From Ustulina deusta (lineage: Eukaryota > Ascomycota > Sordariomycetes > Xylariales > Xylariaceae): a stretch of 64,000 nt of DNA. The DNA is taken from the NCBI GenBank assembly GCA_023159155.1, contig JAJNNX010000056.1:1-64000 (forward strand), read 5' to 3'. A program made the translations under genes and the position numbers. A model generated the notes under the pieces. It was not told the DNA's origin, searched no databases, and saw nothing but the letters and a program-made list of their open reading frames with translations. Below, piece after piece: positions 36,800-50,058 of the stretch (its first letter is position 1; each line of letters opens with the position of its first letter).

Positions 36800-38620
36800 A
36801 TTTGAATATTGATTAAAAACTGATTATAGCTATTTATGGCGGTTTTTTGTATATAAATAGCTATTAGTTTTCTGTAGCTTTAATTGCTAATTTGTTATAA
36901 AAACGTAATTAGATAAGCAGGGTTGCAGGGGTAATAATATATATGTTACTAAAAATAAATATAGCTATTAGAACTAAATTCTTAAAATAGAAAATATAAT
37001 TTGTAATTTTTAAGAAGTTTATTTTGAAAAGCAAAAGGGTAGCTATTTTTTTATTTAGAACTATATATATAGAAATAGTTTATATATATTTTTTGGTAAT
37101 CTATATTAGCTAAACAATAATTTTTTTATATAATTGTAGAAGTACTTCTAGTTTAATAAAATATTTATTTTAAGTTATTTAAGTATTAATTATAAAAAGT
37201 TAGTTATTTTTAATATAATTTTTTATTAGGATATATGATTAAACGTTAGTATTAAAAAGTCTAGTAATTGGTAAACTTTTTAGTAATTCCTTAATTCTTA
37301 CTATAATTTTGGGTGTAGCTTTTATATAGTTTTTTATATTTTGTAGAGGTATATTTGTTTAAAAGGTTTTATAGACTTTTTTTATAAATTTTTGTAGCGT
37401 TGTATATATATTATTAATTTTTAAAATAAGTACGTTTGGTATTTATTAATTATTTGTTTTAAACTTAAGTTTATTTAATTAATTTAATTTAATTGTTTTT
37501 TTGCTTAATATCTGTCCTATTTTAAAAGCCTATGCTATAAGTAATTCTAATATATTAAAGAATAAACTTAGTAGTTCTTTTTAAATTAACTTTATTTTAG
37601 CTTTAAACAAATTATTAATTTTGTTAAAAAATACCTAGCATTTTTTTATTCCTAAGATAGGTAAGAGTACTTGCTGATTAGTGCTTATACTTATTGTAGC
37701 GCTAGTTATTTTGTAAGGTTAAGTAATGTTATAGGTTTTAGGTGTAGTGTTGTTTTTTTTATTTAAGTGTTTTTTTTTTGCTATTATAGCTTTTATATAG
37801 GTTTGTGTATTAAATATACTAATAGGGTCTGGAACTATAAGCGCTAATAAATTGTTTGAAAGAACAACTTGATTAATTGTTTTTAGTACTATAAATTTTT
37901 GCTTATTTTAGTATTTTTGCTGTTTATTATATTAGAATTTTAAGTAGTTTTTTCTAGCTAGAATATTAAGTTTTTGTTATTTTATAAAAACTAAGTTAGC
38001 TTAGAATTTTATTTTAGGGTTGGGCTGATTAATTATAGTTGGTTGTTTAAGTATTGAGACAAGTGGTTAGGCTAGGTTATTTAAGGTATTTTTGTTTTTG
38101 TTAAGTTTTAGGTTTTATAATCGGGTTTTGTTTTTGAAATTTGGATTTTTTAAAACGTAGTTAAATTTACGTAAGGCTTTATAGGCTGTTAGAGCTGCTA
38201 GAAGGTATTTACTAGGGCAGTTATAATAAATTTATATTAAGGCTAAGGGTATAAATCTATTTTTATTTCTTTTTTTTAATATTTTATCTAGGTTAACTAT
38301 AAGCAAGCAAATATGCTAAAGTATATGTAATAAACTAATATACCAAGCTTTAGAGTTATATTTTTTATATAAAGCTTTAAAGTTTTTTGCTTTTTTTTTT
38401 AATTTATAGCTTTGTTATATATAATTTTTAGTTTTATAAAACTAATATTTATATGGATTATTGCTAGTACTTCTAAAATTATTTTAATTGTTTGATTAGT
38501 TATATTTTTAAAGGTTTGATTGTTGTGCTTGGGTGGTATAAGCTCTAAATTAGCTATTTTTGTATTGCTGCTTGCTTTGCTAGCTAATCTTTTAGTAAGA
38601 TGTTTAACTAAGGGGGGCAT
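36800..38620 (-). pseudogene. RIP-broken coding tract 2 of element B
   Basis: On the minus strand a single frame starting with ATG at 38620 remains protein-like for about 1.8 kb, broken almost only by TAA/TAG. It begins MPPLVKHLTKRLASKASSN (first 73 codons fully open) and later includes CPSKYLLAALTAYKALRK (about 38160-38220), NNLLALIVPDPISIFNTQ (about 37802-37860) and ATPKIIVRIKELLKSLPIT (about 37262-37320). It has the feel of a nucleic-acid-binding or structural ORF1/gag-like protein, but this is a guess. It faces tract 1 across the element. Confidence 0.45.
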
Positions 38621-40185
38621 AGTATTAATTCTGGTTAGTTAGTAATTATATTATTTTAGTTATTGCTTTAGTTATTTAAGTATTATAAATAGAAAAGCTT
38701 TTTATTTTAGCTATTAATTGCTTGATTACTAGGTTTGTATATGTATGGACTATTAGGGGTATAATAAAAAAGGTGGTTATAGAGGGCTAGGTTAGTTAAA
38801 CAACTAGTAAAGCTTAGAATAGTTATACTTATATAGCTTGCTAAATAAGGTAAAGAGGTATGTTTAGTAATAGTTCTAGGCTAGTAGTACTATTTAAAAA
38901 ACTTAATATTGCTGTTTATAGCTAAAAGAAAAATTCTAAGTTAGCTTATTGTTTAAAAATATTTATAGTATTAGTATATTTCTTTTATTATAGATTATTT
39001 TTAGTAATTTTATATTTATTAAAAATATTTTTAAAGTAATTAAAAGGGATTAATTTGACTAAGTTATATAAATAAAACTTCTTAGGTATTAAAAAGATTT
39101 TTTACCTAAATTTATTAATTAAAGCTATATGTTTAAAGAAAAATTAAGTATAATTTTAAAAAGTTGTTTTAGTACTTAGGAGAAATTTAATAAGTTGTTT
39201 TTTTTATAATTAGGTTTGTTTAAGATTAGTTGTTTTATATTTTTATTTTAAGTTTGTAATAGTTTGATTTTAATTAGTATAAGAACTAATAATATATTAG
39301 ATTATATATTTTTTAATTATAGTTTTTATTTAGTATAGTAATTAATTAATTTATTTGGCTTACAGAAGTTTGTATAACTTAAAAAAAAATTTTATTTTAT
39401 AAAGCTATTTAGTTATGTTTTTTTTATTGAATTAGTTTTAAAGGCAGGATATAAGATTAGAAATAAATAAACTAATTATATAAATATTAAAAGTTTAGCT
39501 AGCTAATATTTATTAATCTAATTATTAGTTAGTATAGTATTAGAAATAAATATGTTTATAATTAGAGTATTTAAAGTAAACTTTATTAAAAAAAGCCCGA
39601 AGTTTTATAGTTGCTTTAGAATATTTAGGTTGTTTATTTTAAGTTACTAATTAAAATTATTAGTATATAGAAGTAATAAAATAATAGTTTTTAAGTTTTA
39701 ATAATATTTTTTTGTTTAATATTTTGTAGTTTTTATTACTATATAAGCATATATAATTAGCGTAATGCTTTTATAGGTTTTTTATTAAAAGTTTATATAT
39801 ATTTAAGTTTAGTAAATATATTAGTTTTTTTAATAAAACTATAGTTAGGTTTTATGTTTTTTTTATAGATTTAATAAAAACGGTGTAGTACTATTAGTAT
39901 TTTTGTAGTTAGTTGTTTTAAAAATAATAGTTTTATTAATACTTTATATTTATTTAATTTTTATTATAGTTAGTTTTTTGTTATTTTTGTATTGTATTAT
40001 TAAATTATATTAGAAGTCCGGCTTTGTATAAAGATTTATTAAAAGAAATATAACTAATTAGTGCAATTAGTAGTTAGTTTTTGTATGTTAGGTATATTAG
40101 CTAGAAATATTAGTTTTTAATTACAGGTTATGTTCCGAAGAGCATTAAGTAATATTAATTTTTATTGCTTTATTAAGGATATTAA

Positions 40186-40552
40186 TAAAATAGAGCAGGG
40201 CTTCTAATTGGCGTGTTATATATTAAAACTAACTAAACTTATTTAATTATTTTGTATCGGACTACGTTTTTTAATTTGCAGATTTTTGTACGGATTAGGT
40301 CAAGATCTAATACGTAAATATAAATAAAAATATAATAATTAATTAATAAAAACAAATCTTTAATTTTTATTTAGTATTCTGTATTAATTATCTGTTTGTT
40401 TATAATTCTTTAAAGAAAAAGTTTTCTATAGCTTTAAATAAAAACGTGCGCTTTTTATACCTTTTGTTCCGTAATCTCCGAGGTTTCCGAAAATGTGTTC
40501 TACTCTATGACTAAGGACCTGTTTCCTATACGTGCGCACCAGCCCTACTGCA
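40186..40552. repeat. Right terminal direct repeat of element B
   Basis: 367 bp, direct copy of 27838-28204. Its outer (right) 130 bp are nearly unmutated relative to the left copy, retaining many CpG and CpA sites. Confidence 0.9.
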
Positions 40553-40556
40553 CTAA

Positions 40557-40575
40557 AACTATACTAACTATTATA
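40557..40575 (-). repeat. Remaining 19 bp of the split A2 LTR
   Basis: AACTATACTAACTATTATA is the RIP form of the last bases of the LTR at 46392-46410 (AGACTGTACTGACCGTTATA). It completes the 216 bp at 27622-27837 to 235 bp, proving that B sits inside the LTR. Confidence 0.8.
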
Positions 40576-43500
40576 TTACTTTTTTTTAAAACTAAAAGTT
40601 TAAATATAGTTTTAATTTAAAATTACTAATAATATTAAGTTTATATAGTTTTTTTATATTATATTGTTTTATTATTATTTTTATAATTGCTTGCAAACTT
40701 ATTAATTATTACTATATATATTTATTTTTATAATTTTATAAAAAGTCCGGAAGTTTTTTTATAAGCTTTATAAAATTAGTTAAGTTTAATTAGCATATTT
40801 TTAAAATTTTAAGCTACGTATTAAGTATTATTAAAATTATAGCTTTTTTAAACAATTTAGTATTATAATTTTTTGTTTTTTTTATATACTTTTAATTGTT
40901 TGATTTGTTTAATTTTAAATTTTGTTTTATTATTAATATTTTTAACTAAAAGCAATAATTAGATTTATTAAAATAAAAAATTATTGCTTATTTTTTATAA
41001 TTAGTTAGTATAAAATAAGTTTTTTATTTTATAAAAATTAAACAAATTAAAAATATAGCTAAATTTTTGTTTTTTTAAAATTTTAAAAAGTTTAACTAAT
41101 TAAAAATCTAATCTAGTAATTAGTACTTATATTATAAAACTTTTTTTTTTAAAAAAAACTTTATTTTTTATTTTAAAGTTTACTAAACGTTTTTTTTTGT
41201 TAGTTTATAGCTTATATTGTTTTTACGCAAAAGTTATTATATTATATACTATTTTTTAAATATTTTAGGTTTAATAGACCAATTTAAATATTTATTATTT
41301 AGTATTAGAATTTATAATAGTTTTACTAATATTTATTATTAAAAAGTTTTATGTTTTAATTTTTATTGCTATTTTTAGTAGTAATATATTAATTAATAAA
41401 TATTATAAAAAATTATATATAAAGTTTAAAATAAAAAAATAAATGTTTTAATTATTTTAATATTTATTAATATAAAAATAAAATTATTAGTCTAGTTTTT
41501 AATTAATTAATTTTATTACTTTTTAGGTTTAAAAGTAGTAAGCGCTACTAAAGCAGTGCTTAGTACTTATAAAACTATTAATTATTACTATAAATTTAAA
41601 AATAAATAGTTTTATATTATTTAATACTTATATATTTAGTATACTAAAAAATCTATATAAATTTTTATAATATTATATAGCTAGTAACTTTATAATATTT
41701 ATTTTTTTACTAAATAAAGTTGCGATTAGATAGCTAAACTTATTTATAAATATTTATATATAGTTATAACTTTATTAGTTAAATAATATATTTTTACTAT
41801 TTATTACTATATATTATTATGTTATAACTAGTATTAGTAATAAATAAAAAAGGCTAGGAGTTTTGTTTTGTAGTATTTTGTTTTTTTTATAGTTATAATA
41901 ATTATATATATATTATTTATAATTATATTTTAAGTAAAACTAATAATATTTTTATTCTAATATTTTAATTATTTTACATTAACTTTAGTATATAGTAATT
42001 AAAAACATATAAACTTTTTGAATTAAAGTTATATAAAAAAAATAGTCCTATTTAAAATAACTTTAGGTATATATAGCTTTTTGTTTTTATTTTTTAGTTT
42101 TTATAGCTAGTTTTTTTATTTAATTAGGTTTATTAGGTTAGCTTTTTAGAAAATATTAAGTAAAAGGTCTATAGTTAATATAGGACTTAGTATTTTATTA
42201 GGTAGGACTAATATTATTATTTATTTTTTAGTTTTTTTAGCTTTAATTATAAAAAGCTTAATTATTTTTTTTAATAAAGTATTAATTATTATATTTTTTT
42301 ATTTTAGTTAATATTAAAAAGTAATATTAAAATTTAGTAAAAAGTTAGCTTAATATATTTATTATATTAATAAAATCTATTTATTTAAAAAATATAATAA
42401 AGTTTAATAATTAATTATTATAAAAAACTTAGTTTTAAAAAGCTTTAAGTAGTAATATTTTAAAGTTTATATTATTACTAAAAGTTTATAGTTTTAAATT
42501 AAGTAAGCTTGCTTAGTTAATATTATTGTTTTAAAAAAATATTTTATAAGTTTTTAGGTTATATTTTTTTATTGTTACTAGATAACTTTTTTTATTATAT
42601 TATATAAGATATTTATTTTTATTTATATTAGTTAGCCGGGCCTAAAAAAAACTAAAACAAATATTTTATAAACTAGTAATTTTAGATGTTTAAAATTTTT
42701 TTTTTTTTTAATAGTTAATTTAAAAAAGCAGCAATTTTATTAATATAGTAAATAAACATATAAACATAATTATAAAGCTTAAAAAATAACTAAATTAATT
42801 TAATATTTTTAAAATTATTAAAATCTTAATTTAGGATTGCTTAAATTTTAATAGGATTAATTCTAATTTTTATTTTAGTTTTTATAACTATTTTTAAATA
42901 ATTAATAATAAATATATTAAAACAAAACTTTTTAATATTTTTTTAATATTTGGCTTAATATAAGTAATAAATTATTTTTTTATAATAAATTTAGTATTAT
43001 TTTTTAGTTTTAAAATAAATTAAAATATTATTTATATAAGTATTAATAAATTTGTTTAGAAATTTTTAAATTTGCGTATTAATAAAAGCTTACTATTAAG
43101 CAGGTTTTATTTTTAAACTAAAAAATAAAACTTTTTATTAAAACATTTTTTTATAAGTTTAAAAAAAAAAATAATATAATTTTATAATTAATAATAATTA
43201 ATAAAAAACTTTAATAATATTTAGTTTAGTAAATTAAATAATATTATAATAATTAAATATAATATTACTAATATTTAAAACTAATATAATTTAATTTTTT
43301 AAATATATGTTTTTTTATTAATAATTAATTATAAATTTATATTTAGTTAATTTAAGTTTAAATATAAATAAAATAAAAGTAGTATTTAAATTTATATTTT
43401 ATTTAATAAAGTTTATAGCTAGTAGTTTATTTATAAAATTTTTTTTAAATAAAATAAACTATATAAATATATAGTATTAATAAAGGTTAAAAATATATTT

Positions 43501-46175
43501 TTTATTATTAAGTTTTAGTATTATATTAAACTTTAGTTATAATAGTAGTAAAGTTTTAGATTTTTTTTTTAAAAAGAACTTTTTTAGATATAATAGCTAA
43601 AAAAGCAAAAAGCTTTATATTAATTTTATATATTAGAAGTTTTTTCTTTTTAAAAATAAGATTAGTTTATTATTAAAAGTTTTTTATAGTACTATTTAAT
43701 TAATTTAAGTTTATTTTTTTTATAAAATATTGATTATTTTTAAGTTTTTTTTAAGTAATTTAGTATAATTATTTTTAGTTATTACAAATTTAATTATAAT
43801 AAGTTCTTTTAGAGTTTTTTTAATTAATTATTTTTATTTATTTTAATAAAAATAATTTTAAAAGTTTTATATAATTTTTTTAATAGTAGTTTAGTTTTTT
43901 TTTTTTTTTAGGAGTTACTATATAGACTTTTTTTGTTTTAGGTTTAGAGGTCCTAAGTTTTTTTTTTGTTTTTTTAGTTTTGTTTGTTTTTAAAATAATT
44001 GTTTTATTTTTAAAAAGTTGTTTTAATATTTAATAGTATTTTTTTAATATTTAATTATATTAATCTATATTTTTTTATATTTTTAAGTTAATATTTTATT
44101 ATTTATAGTTAAAAAGTTTAATTATAATTATTAGTAAGAATTAAACTAATAAAAATAAATTATTTAGCTAAATTAACTATTATTTTTAGGTTTTTATTAA
44201 AATATTTTGTTTTATTAACTATTTAATATTAATAATAATATTATAGCTAAAATTAATAATTTAAAATATTTAGTTTTTAAATTAATAATTATTAATTTTT
44301 ATAATATATATTAAATATTTATAAATTTTGCTAATTATTTTATTTTAGTAATTATAAAACTTTTAAAATTTAGCTAGCTAAACTATTTTTATTTTTAACT
44401 ATTGTTTAACTTATTATATAAATTTATAACTAATTATTAAAAAAATATAAGTTTTAATATTGTATAAAGCTAAAGTTTTTATTTTAATACTATTAATTTA
44501 TAATTAAATAAATATTTTAAAAATAATTGATTTGTTTTAGTTATATATTTTAATTAAAATAAATAAAAAAATTAATAAAAAGATTTTTATTAGTTTTATT
44601 TATTTTTTAAGTTAAATAAACTATTAGAGCTATTTTTATTAGGGCCTTTTTTTGCTAGTTAAATACTTAAAACTTTAAGCTTTCGGTTAAAATAGTTAAT
44701 TAATGTATATTTTTTTTATTATAAATAAAGCAAGTTTTATTATTTTAATAAGTTTTTTTTTTTTTAATAGTTAATGCTTGTTTTAATTGTTTTAAAATAA
44801 ATATTTTAAAACTTTTAAAGTTAGCTAAAAGTTAGTAAGCTAGTTTATTAAAAGTTTAATTATTTAAGTTAGATTTTTGTTTAGTTAAGCTAACAAGCTT
44901 AATTTATTAATAGTTTTTATAAGTTTGTTTAGTATTATATATTAACTTAATAATTTTATTAATAAATAATTTATAAAAAATATTTAAATTTATAAAAACT
45001 TTATATAAGTTTTTTTTTTAAATTTATATAAAAATAGTTCTATAATTTATATTTTTATTATAACTTAGCTAGTTAATATTTTTAAACTAAACTATTAAAT
45101 ATAAAAATAAATTTATTAATATTTTTATTAGTTTTATATATATAAACTTAAAATATTTTATAAGCTATAACTACTTAATTAAAATTATAATAAATTATTA
45201 ATAAAACTTAGATTATTTTAGTAATATTATTAAATAGTTTTTTAATTAAATAAAAATATATTTTTATTAATTTTTTAATATATTTTTTTAATTAGTTTAT
45301 AATATATTAAAATTAGCTATTTTTAGTTTAAAATATAGTAATATTTTTATTTAATTTTTTTATTAGTTTATAAACCTAGTTATTAAATAGGGCTTTATTT
45401 TTTGCAAACTTGCTAAGATTAGTTTTTTATATTCTAGCTTTTTTAGTATAAGCAAGGTTTAAAGCGCTAAAAAATAAACTAATAAAATAGAAAATAAATA
45501 AAACAATAAAGTTAAAAGGTTTAAAGTTAATACTTTTAAATATACTTTTTATTATTAAATTATAATTATTTTTTAAAAGTACTAAAGTAAATATATTAAA
45601 AAATTAGCGTTTTATTTTTTTTATTTATTAAAAAAATTCTATTAGAACTAATATAAAGTTATAAACTTATATAGTTATAATATTTAGTACTATGTTTTTA
45701 AATATATTATTTATTTTAAATAGTTCTAGTTCTAGTTTAAATTTTGCTTTTTTAGGTTTTAATTTTTTATTTTTTTTAGATTTTTTTTTAAATATTAGTT
45801 TGTTTAAAACGTTTATAAAAAAGTCTAGTATTTAATTTTTTTTTTTTTTTTTTAAAAAAGATTTTAAAATTATTTAATAATAAAAAGCTAGCTATATTTA
45901 AAAGCTAGAATTATTTTAATTGTTTAAGAACTAAAAATAAAATAAAAATATTTAAAGTTAGGTTTTTTATAAGTTATTAATTTTTAAGTAATATAAAAAT
46001 TAAAAGTTTTATTAAAATTATATTAAAGTTAAATTTATATTATAAAATATATAATTTTTTATATTAGGTATATAACTAAAAAAAAAAATTTATTTATGTT
46101 TTGCTAACTATAGCAAAATAAAAAATATATATTTATTAAACGTTTATTAGCAAATAATTAATAAACTTAAAGTAA

Positions 46176-46410
46176 TATTATAATTAGTTAAGTAAAGCTT
46201 TTATAGCTAGTTTATTAATACTATAAATAAAAACTTTAAGCTAAAAAAAAAAAAAAAAAAAAAAAAAAGTTAAAGTTTATAAAGTAAGTAGATATAGACT
46301 CTATATATATAGCTGTAGAGTTAGGTTAGTCCGTGCGTAGATTTTCTATTTTATTGCTATATAGGTCTGGAGTTCTTACGGGTCTTGCCAAGACTGTACT
46401 GACCGTTATA
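46176..46410 (-). repeat. Right (5') LTR of A2
   Basis: 235 bp, from TATTATAATT to GACCGTTATA, containing an A-run near 46241-46268. Immediately followed by the GTTTA duplication (46411-46415). Confidence 0.85.
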
Positions 46411-46415
46411 GTTTA
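46411..46415. repeat. Right target-site duplication of element A2 (GTTTA)
   Basis: Second copy of the GTTTA at 27617-27621. It marks the exact point where A2 entered element C. Confidence 0.85.
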
Positions 46416-47283
46416 ATATTAATAACTATTTTGCTGTTTTTTTTTTTAATTATATATAATATTAGTAGTTACTAAAGCTATACTTTTTTTATTTAGCTGT
46501 AAGCTAATATAGTTTTTATAATTTATTAGATCTTTTAAATTATAAAAACTAAAAAAAAAAATAGAACTAGCTTTTTAGTTTTATAAGTTTTACTATATAT
46601 TATAAACTTATTAATTATATTTTTAATTATTTTTTAATTATTTTAGTTCAAAAAATAGATCTAATAATATTTAAAGATATTTTTTTGCTAGTCTAGCTTA
46701 AGCTGGACTTTTATTTATTTATTTTTAGAAATATCTATAAATTTTATATTTTTAAATATAATTTTATATTTATTAAGTAGTATATTTATTTTTATAAAGA
46801 GCTTTAGGTTGGTTAAGTTATTATAAATATTAATACTAATATATAAATATTTAACTATATGTTTTAAATTATATATAAATATTATATTAAAATATATTTA
46901 ATTTTTTTTAAAGTAGGATAGTTTATATAAAGCAAACTTTATAGTAGCTAGAGCATTAGTTTTATTAATCTAATAAGCTATGCACTCTAGATCTATTATT
47001 ATTAAGTATTTAATAATATAATTAATAAAAATCTCTACTAGCTAATTTATATTATTATAAATAAAAATCTTAAATATTACTATATTAGTAAATATAGTAA
47101 ATATATTAACTTATAATTTAGATAGCTTAAAAAAAAAGTTCTAACTATTATTTATAGCTATATAATATATAAAAACTAATATATAACTATTAGGTTATAT
47201 TATTTTAGGTCTAGTTATAGCAATTAAAACATTCTAAAGTTTATTATATAGTATAGTATCTATTAAAATAATTATATTATAAA

Positions 47284-47403
47284 ACTATATAACGGCCTGT
47301 TTTTAAGATATTAAAATATTAAATTTCTCTGGCTTTAGCACATCTGTACCGATTAGCATATATATTCGAAAATTGTCTATAACCACAACCTTACAGACAA
47401 AAT
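47284..47403 (-). pseudogene. Retropepsin-like fragment of element C
   Basis: Minus-strand translation gives about 33 open codons reading VVVIDNFRIYMLIGTDVL, then KPEKFNILIS before a TAA. The LIGTDVL block matches the conserved C-terminal part of retroviral-type aspartic proteases (I-G-x-D-x-L). The upstream catalytic DTGA-type motif was not located. It supports minus orientation of element C. Confidence 0.45.
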
Positions 47404-48336
47404 AAGCTATAGCTGCTTAGCTAAACAATATAGCTTTACCCTAAAAATATATATTTATTATAATATAATTATTAAAAATATAAAACGTAGTACTAAAACT
47501 TCTTAATATAAAAAAAATAGCTTATTTTTTTTAAACAACATAAGTATAGTTTTTTTTAATCCAAGCTTTATTTTTTAATATTTTTAAACATTTTATATTA
47601 TTATATATATCTAATTAATATATTAGATCTTATAAGTTAGATATAATATAAAATTTAAAATAGCTATAGGACTAAAAGCTAAAACTTATGTTTAAACTAA
47701 CTAATAGCACTATTAAATAAATAATAAAAAGAATTTTTTTTAAAAAAACTATATTTTGTTCTAGTGCTAGGTTAAACATATCTTTAATACTTATTCTATA
47801 CTAAACCTATTAAATTAAAGCTTTAGTAGCTCTATAATTTTTATAAAAATATTTATAAAATATATTATTGCTAGGAAAAGTTATTATATAAATCTAGTAG
47901 ATCTTAGTATATCTAAAACTATATAATTTAAAACTGCTTAGCCTAAAATTGCTAAATAAATAATAAACTATAACAAATCTATAATCCTTAGCTAGTTTTA
48001 ATAGGGGTCTATATATAGTTATATTTTTTCCGGCTAATAAAAAAACATAGTACATAATATAAAAGGTTTCTTCTATAAATTAAAAAAAATCGGCCTTTAT
48101 ATTAGCAAAATCTTTTTAACTAAACAACTATACTAATAAAGTCTCTCCTTTTTATTAAAAATAAATATTATATACTTTGGACTAATTATTAAATAAGTAA
48201 TCCTATTTTAAATATTCTTTACTATAATATACCTTCTAATCTTTTAGCTGCTATCTTAGCTATTATTAGGCTAGTCTTTTAAATAGCAAAACAAATAGAT
48301 GTTACTTATATAAAATAGTATTAACTAAAAGAAAGT

Positions 48337-48552
48337 TCAGTACTTATGCGGGCTACTAACATAGCTAAGCAAGCCACTACTACTACTGCTACTACTACTA
48401 CTACTATTACTACTATTACTAAAATATAAAACCTTGCTAAATCTAAGGTAAATTCTAAAACTAACTATATAGTTAAAGTATATGCTAGTAGTATAGGCTT
48501 TAGGTTTAAGGTTACTAAAGTTATAAATATTAGGGGTTATATTAGAAAACAT
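48337..48552 (-). pseudogene. Gag-region remnant of element C with a serine run
   Basis: Open minus-strand frame of 71 codons with a poly-Ser segment encoded by a CTA/TAC trinucleotide run (plus strand about 48376-48420). It lies where the gag part of element C is expected, upstream of the protease fragment. No domain recognised, and not an independent gene. Confidence 0.35.
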
Positions 48553-50058
48553 TTCTACTATACTAACCTAGGTTACTTTTATGCCTATACTAGTACTATT
48601 ATATATATTAAAAATTATTAGTCCTATTCTAAAGGAAATATAAACAAAAAAAAAAGTTTATATTATTTATTTATTAAAAAGATATAATATATTTTTATAA
48701 GCTATTTTTTTTAGTACGCCTTTATATTTATAGATTTATATAATAAAAATATTTATTATAATAATTTTAATAAAAATAATAAGTTAATTTTAGATATTTT
48801 TATTAAAAACTTTAAAAATAACTTTTAGCTAATTTATATTATTTTAATTATAACTTTTAGTATCCTAGATAATATATTAAACAAAACCTATTATATTATA
48901 ACTTTTATAAATATTTTTTAATATAAATTTATAAGCTTAAAGTTTAGTTATTGCTATAAACTATAAAAACTTAAATTATTTAATAAGTTTATTAAAAATA
49001 GCTTAAATAATAGTTATTTTTAAAAGTTTACGATCTGTTTTAGATAAAACTTATAAGTACTAAATTAAAGCCAGACTTAAAAAGTATTAGGTCTAGACCT
49101 TTTATACTTTAGTTTTAGTTTATTAAATAGTTAAATGTTTAAAGCGGTCTATAAAAACATAAATATTTATATATTTAGTAATCTTGCTATTAGTAATAAG
49201 TTCTATAAATATAAAATCTTTAGCACTAAAATTAAAATAATTTATATTAATAGACTGGAGTCCTAATATAATTTTTTATTGCTAAGCTATAATTAAAAAC
49301 TGGGCTATATTCTAAATATTTTAAATAAACTATATAATTAGTAGTACTGCTATATTCTAAATATAACGTTTATTTTAATAAGCAATAATATTTTAAAAAA
49401 AATACTAAGCCTTTTTTATAGTAAGTAGTATAGCTATATTATTAGCTAAAAAATCTTTTAATAAAAAATATCTAAAAAAAAATAATAAATTATAAATATA
49501 GAACTTATTAAACTAAACTAATAGATCTTTAAAGTCCTAAAAATTAATAAATCTATTTAGTATAATAAGTAGTACTTATTATTTACGGAACAAAATAACT
49601 ATTATTTTTTTTTAAAATAATAATATGTTCTGTTTTAATAATAATATGTTTAGCTATTCCAAAAGAAGTAGTAGGTCACTTAGTGGCAGACCTTTTTATT
49701 TAGCGTATAGAATACGTTTTCTTTAGTATCTAAAGAATATAATAAATTAATAATAAAATTTAACCTAAGCAAGCAAATAATCAAGTTCTAGCTTTATAGT
49801 ATAGTTAGTATTAAGTACTAAATCCTAAGCGAATTAAATATTTCGATTTATAACTAATATAGCTAAAAAGTAATCTATACTAATAAACTTATATAATTAA
49901 CATACTAGAAAAAGATCTTTAAAATAATAAATTATTAGTATAAAAGTTTAAAGCCATATAATTAGTAGTTCCAAATAATAATAGGTTAATTAAGCTAAAC
50001 TAATAAAAAAAACAATAGCAATAGCAATTAATAGCACAACAATTGCTAGCTACTAATT

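Larger units (their letters stand above)
27838..40552. mobile_element. 12.7-kb terminal-direct-repeat element B, class uncertain
   Basis: Bounded by two 367-bp direct repeats (27838-28204 and 40186-40552) and a CTAA duplication, inserted inside an A2 LTR. The repeats have TG/CA-like ends (TGCA at one end; TAAAATAG at the other, whose outer dinucleotide could be RIP-altered). The interior is AT-rich, but long tracts keep one frame with almost only TAA/TAG stops: plus strand about 28440-30480 and minus strand about 38620-36800. Neither translation resembles gag, protease, RT or integrase as far as I can tell. Size and opposing tracts are unusual for a simple LTR retrotransposon; it could be a large LTR element with extra genes, a further nest, or another class with terminal direct repeats. 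Confidence 0.7.
27622..46410 (-). mobile_element. Ty3/gypsy chromovirus-like retrotransposon A2, split by element B
   Basis: Full-length element bounded by 235-bp LTRs and a GTTTA duplication. Its left LTR is interrupted after 27837 by element B (27838-40552) and resumes at 40557-40575; the internal region is 40576-46175. Without the insert it is 6,070 bp. Orientation is minus, since its sequence is the reverse complement of A1, whose pol relics read on the plus strand. It is inserted in element C. Heavily AT-rich with no intact ORF; divergence from A1 is mostly transitions. Confidence 0.85.

Noticed and set aside
38399..38620. Open 73-codon minus-strand frame as a separate gene
   Set aside because: It continues downstream in the same frame with RIP-type stops, so it belongs to tract 2 of element B.
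27838..40552. Element B as a Helitron or a Starship-type element
   Set aside because: It has 367-bp terminal direct repeats and a 4-bp target duplication, which Helitrons lack, and I could not recognise a Starship captain (DUF3435) in either tract.
48370..48425. Possible CRISPR-like or functional repeat array
   Set aside because: Simple CTA/TAC trinucleotide run within a gag remnant; no spacers.
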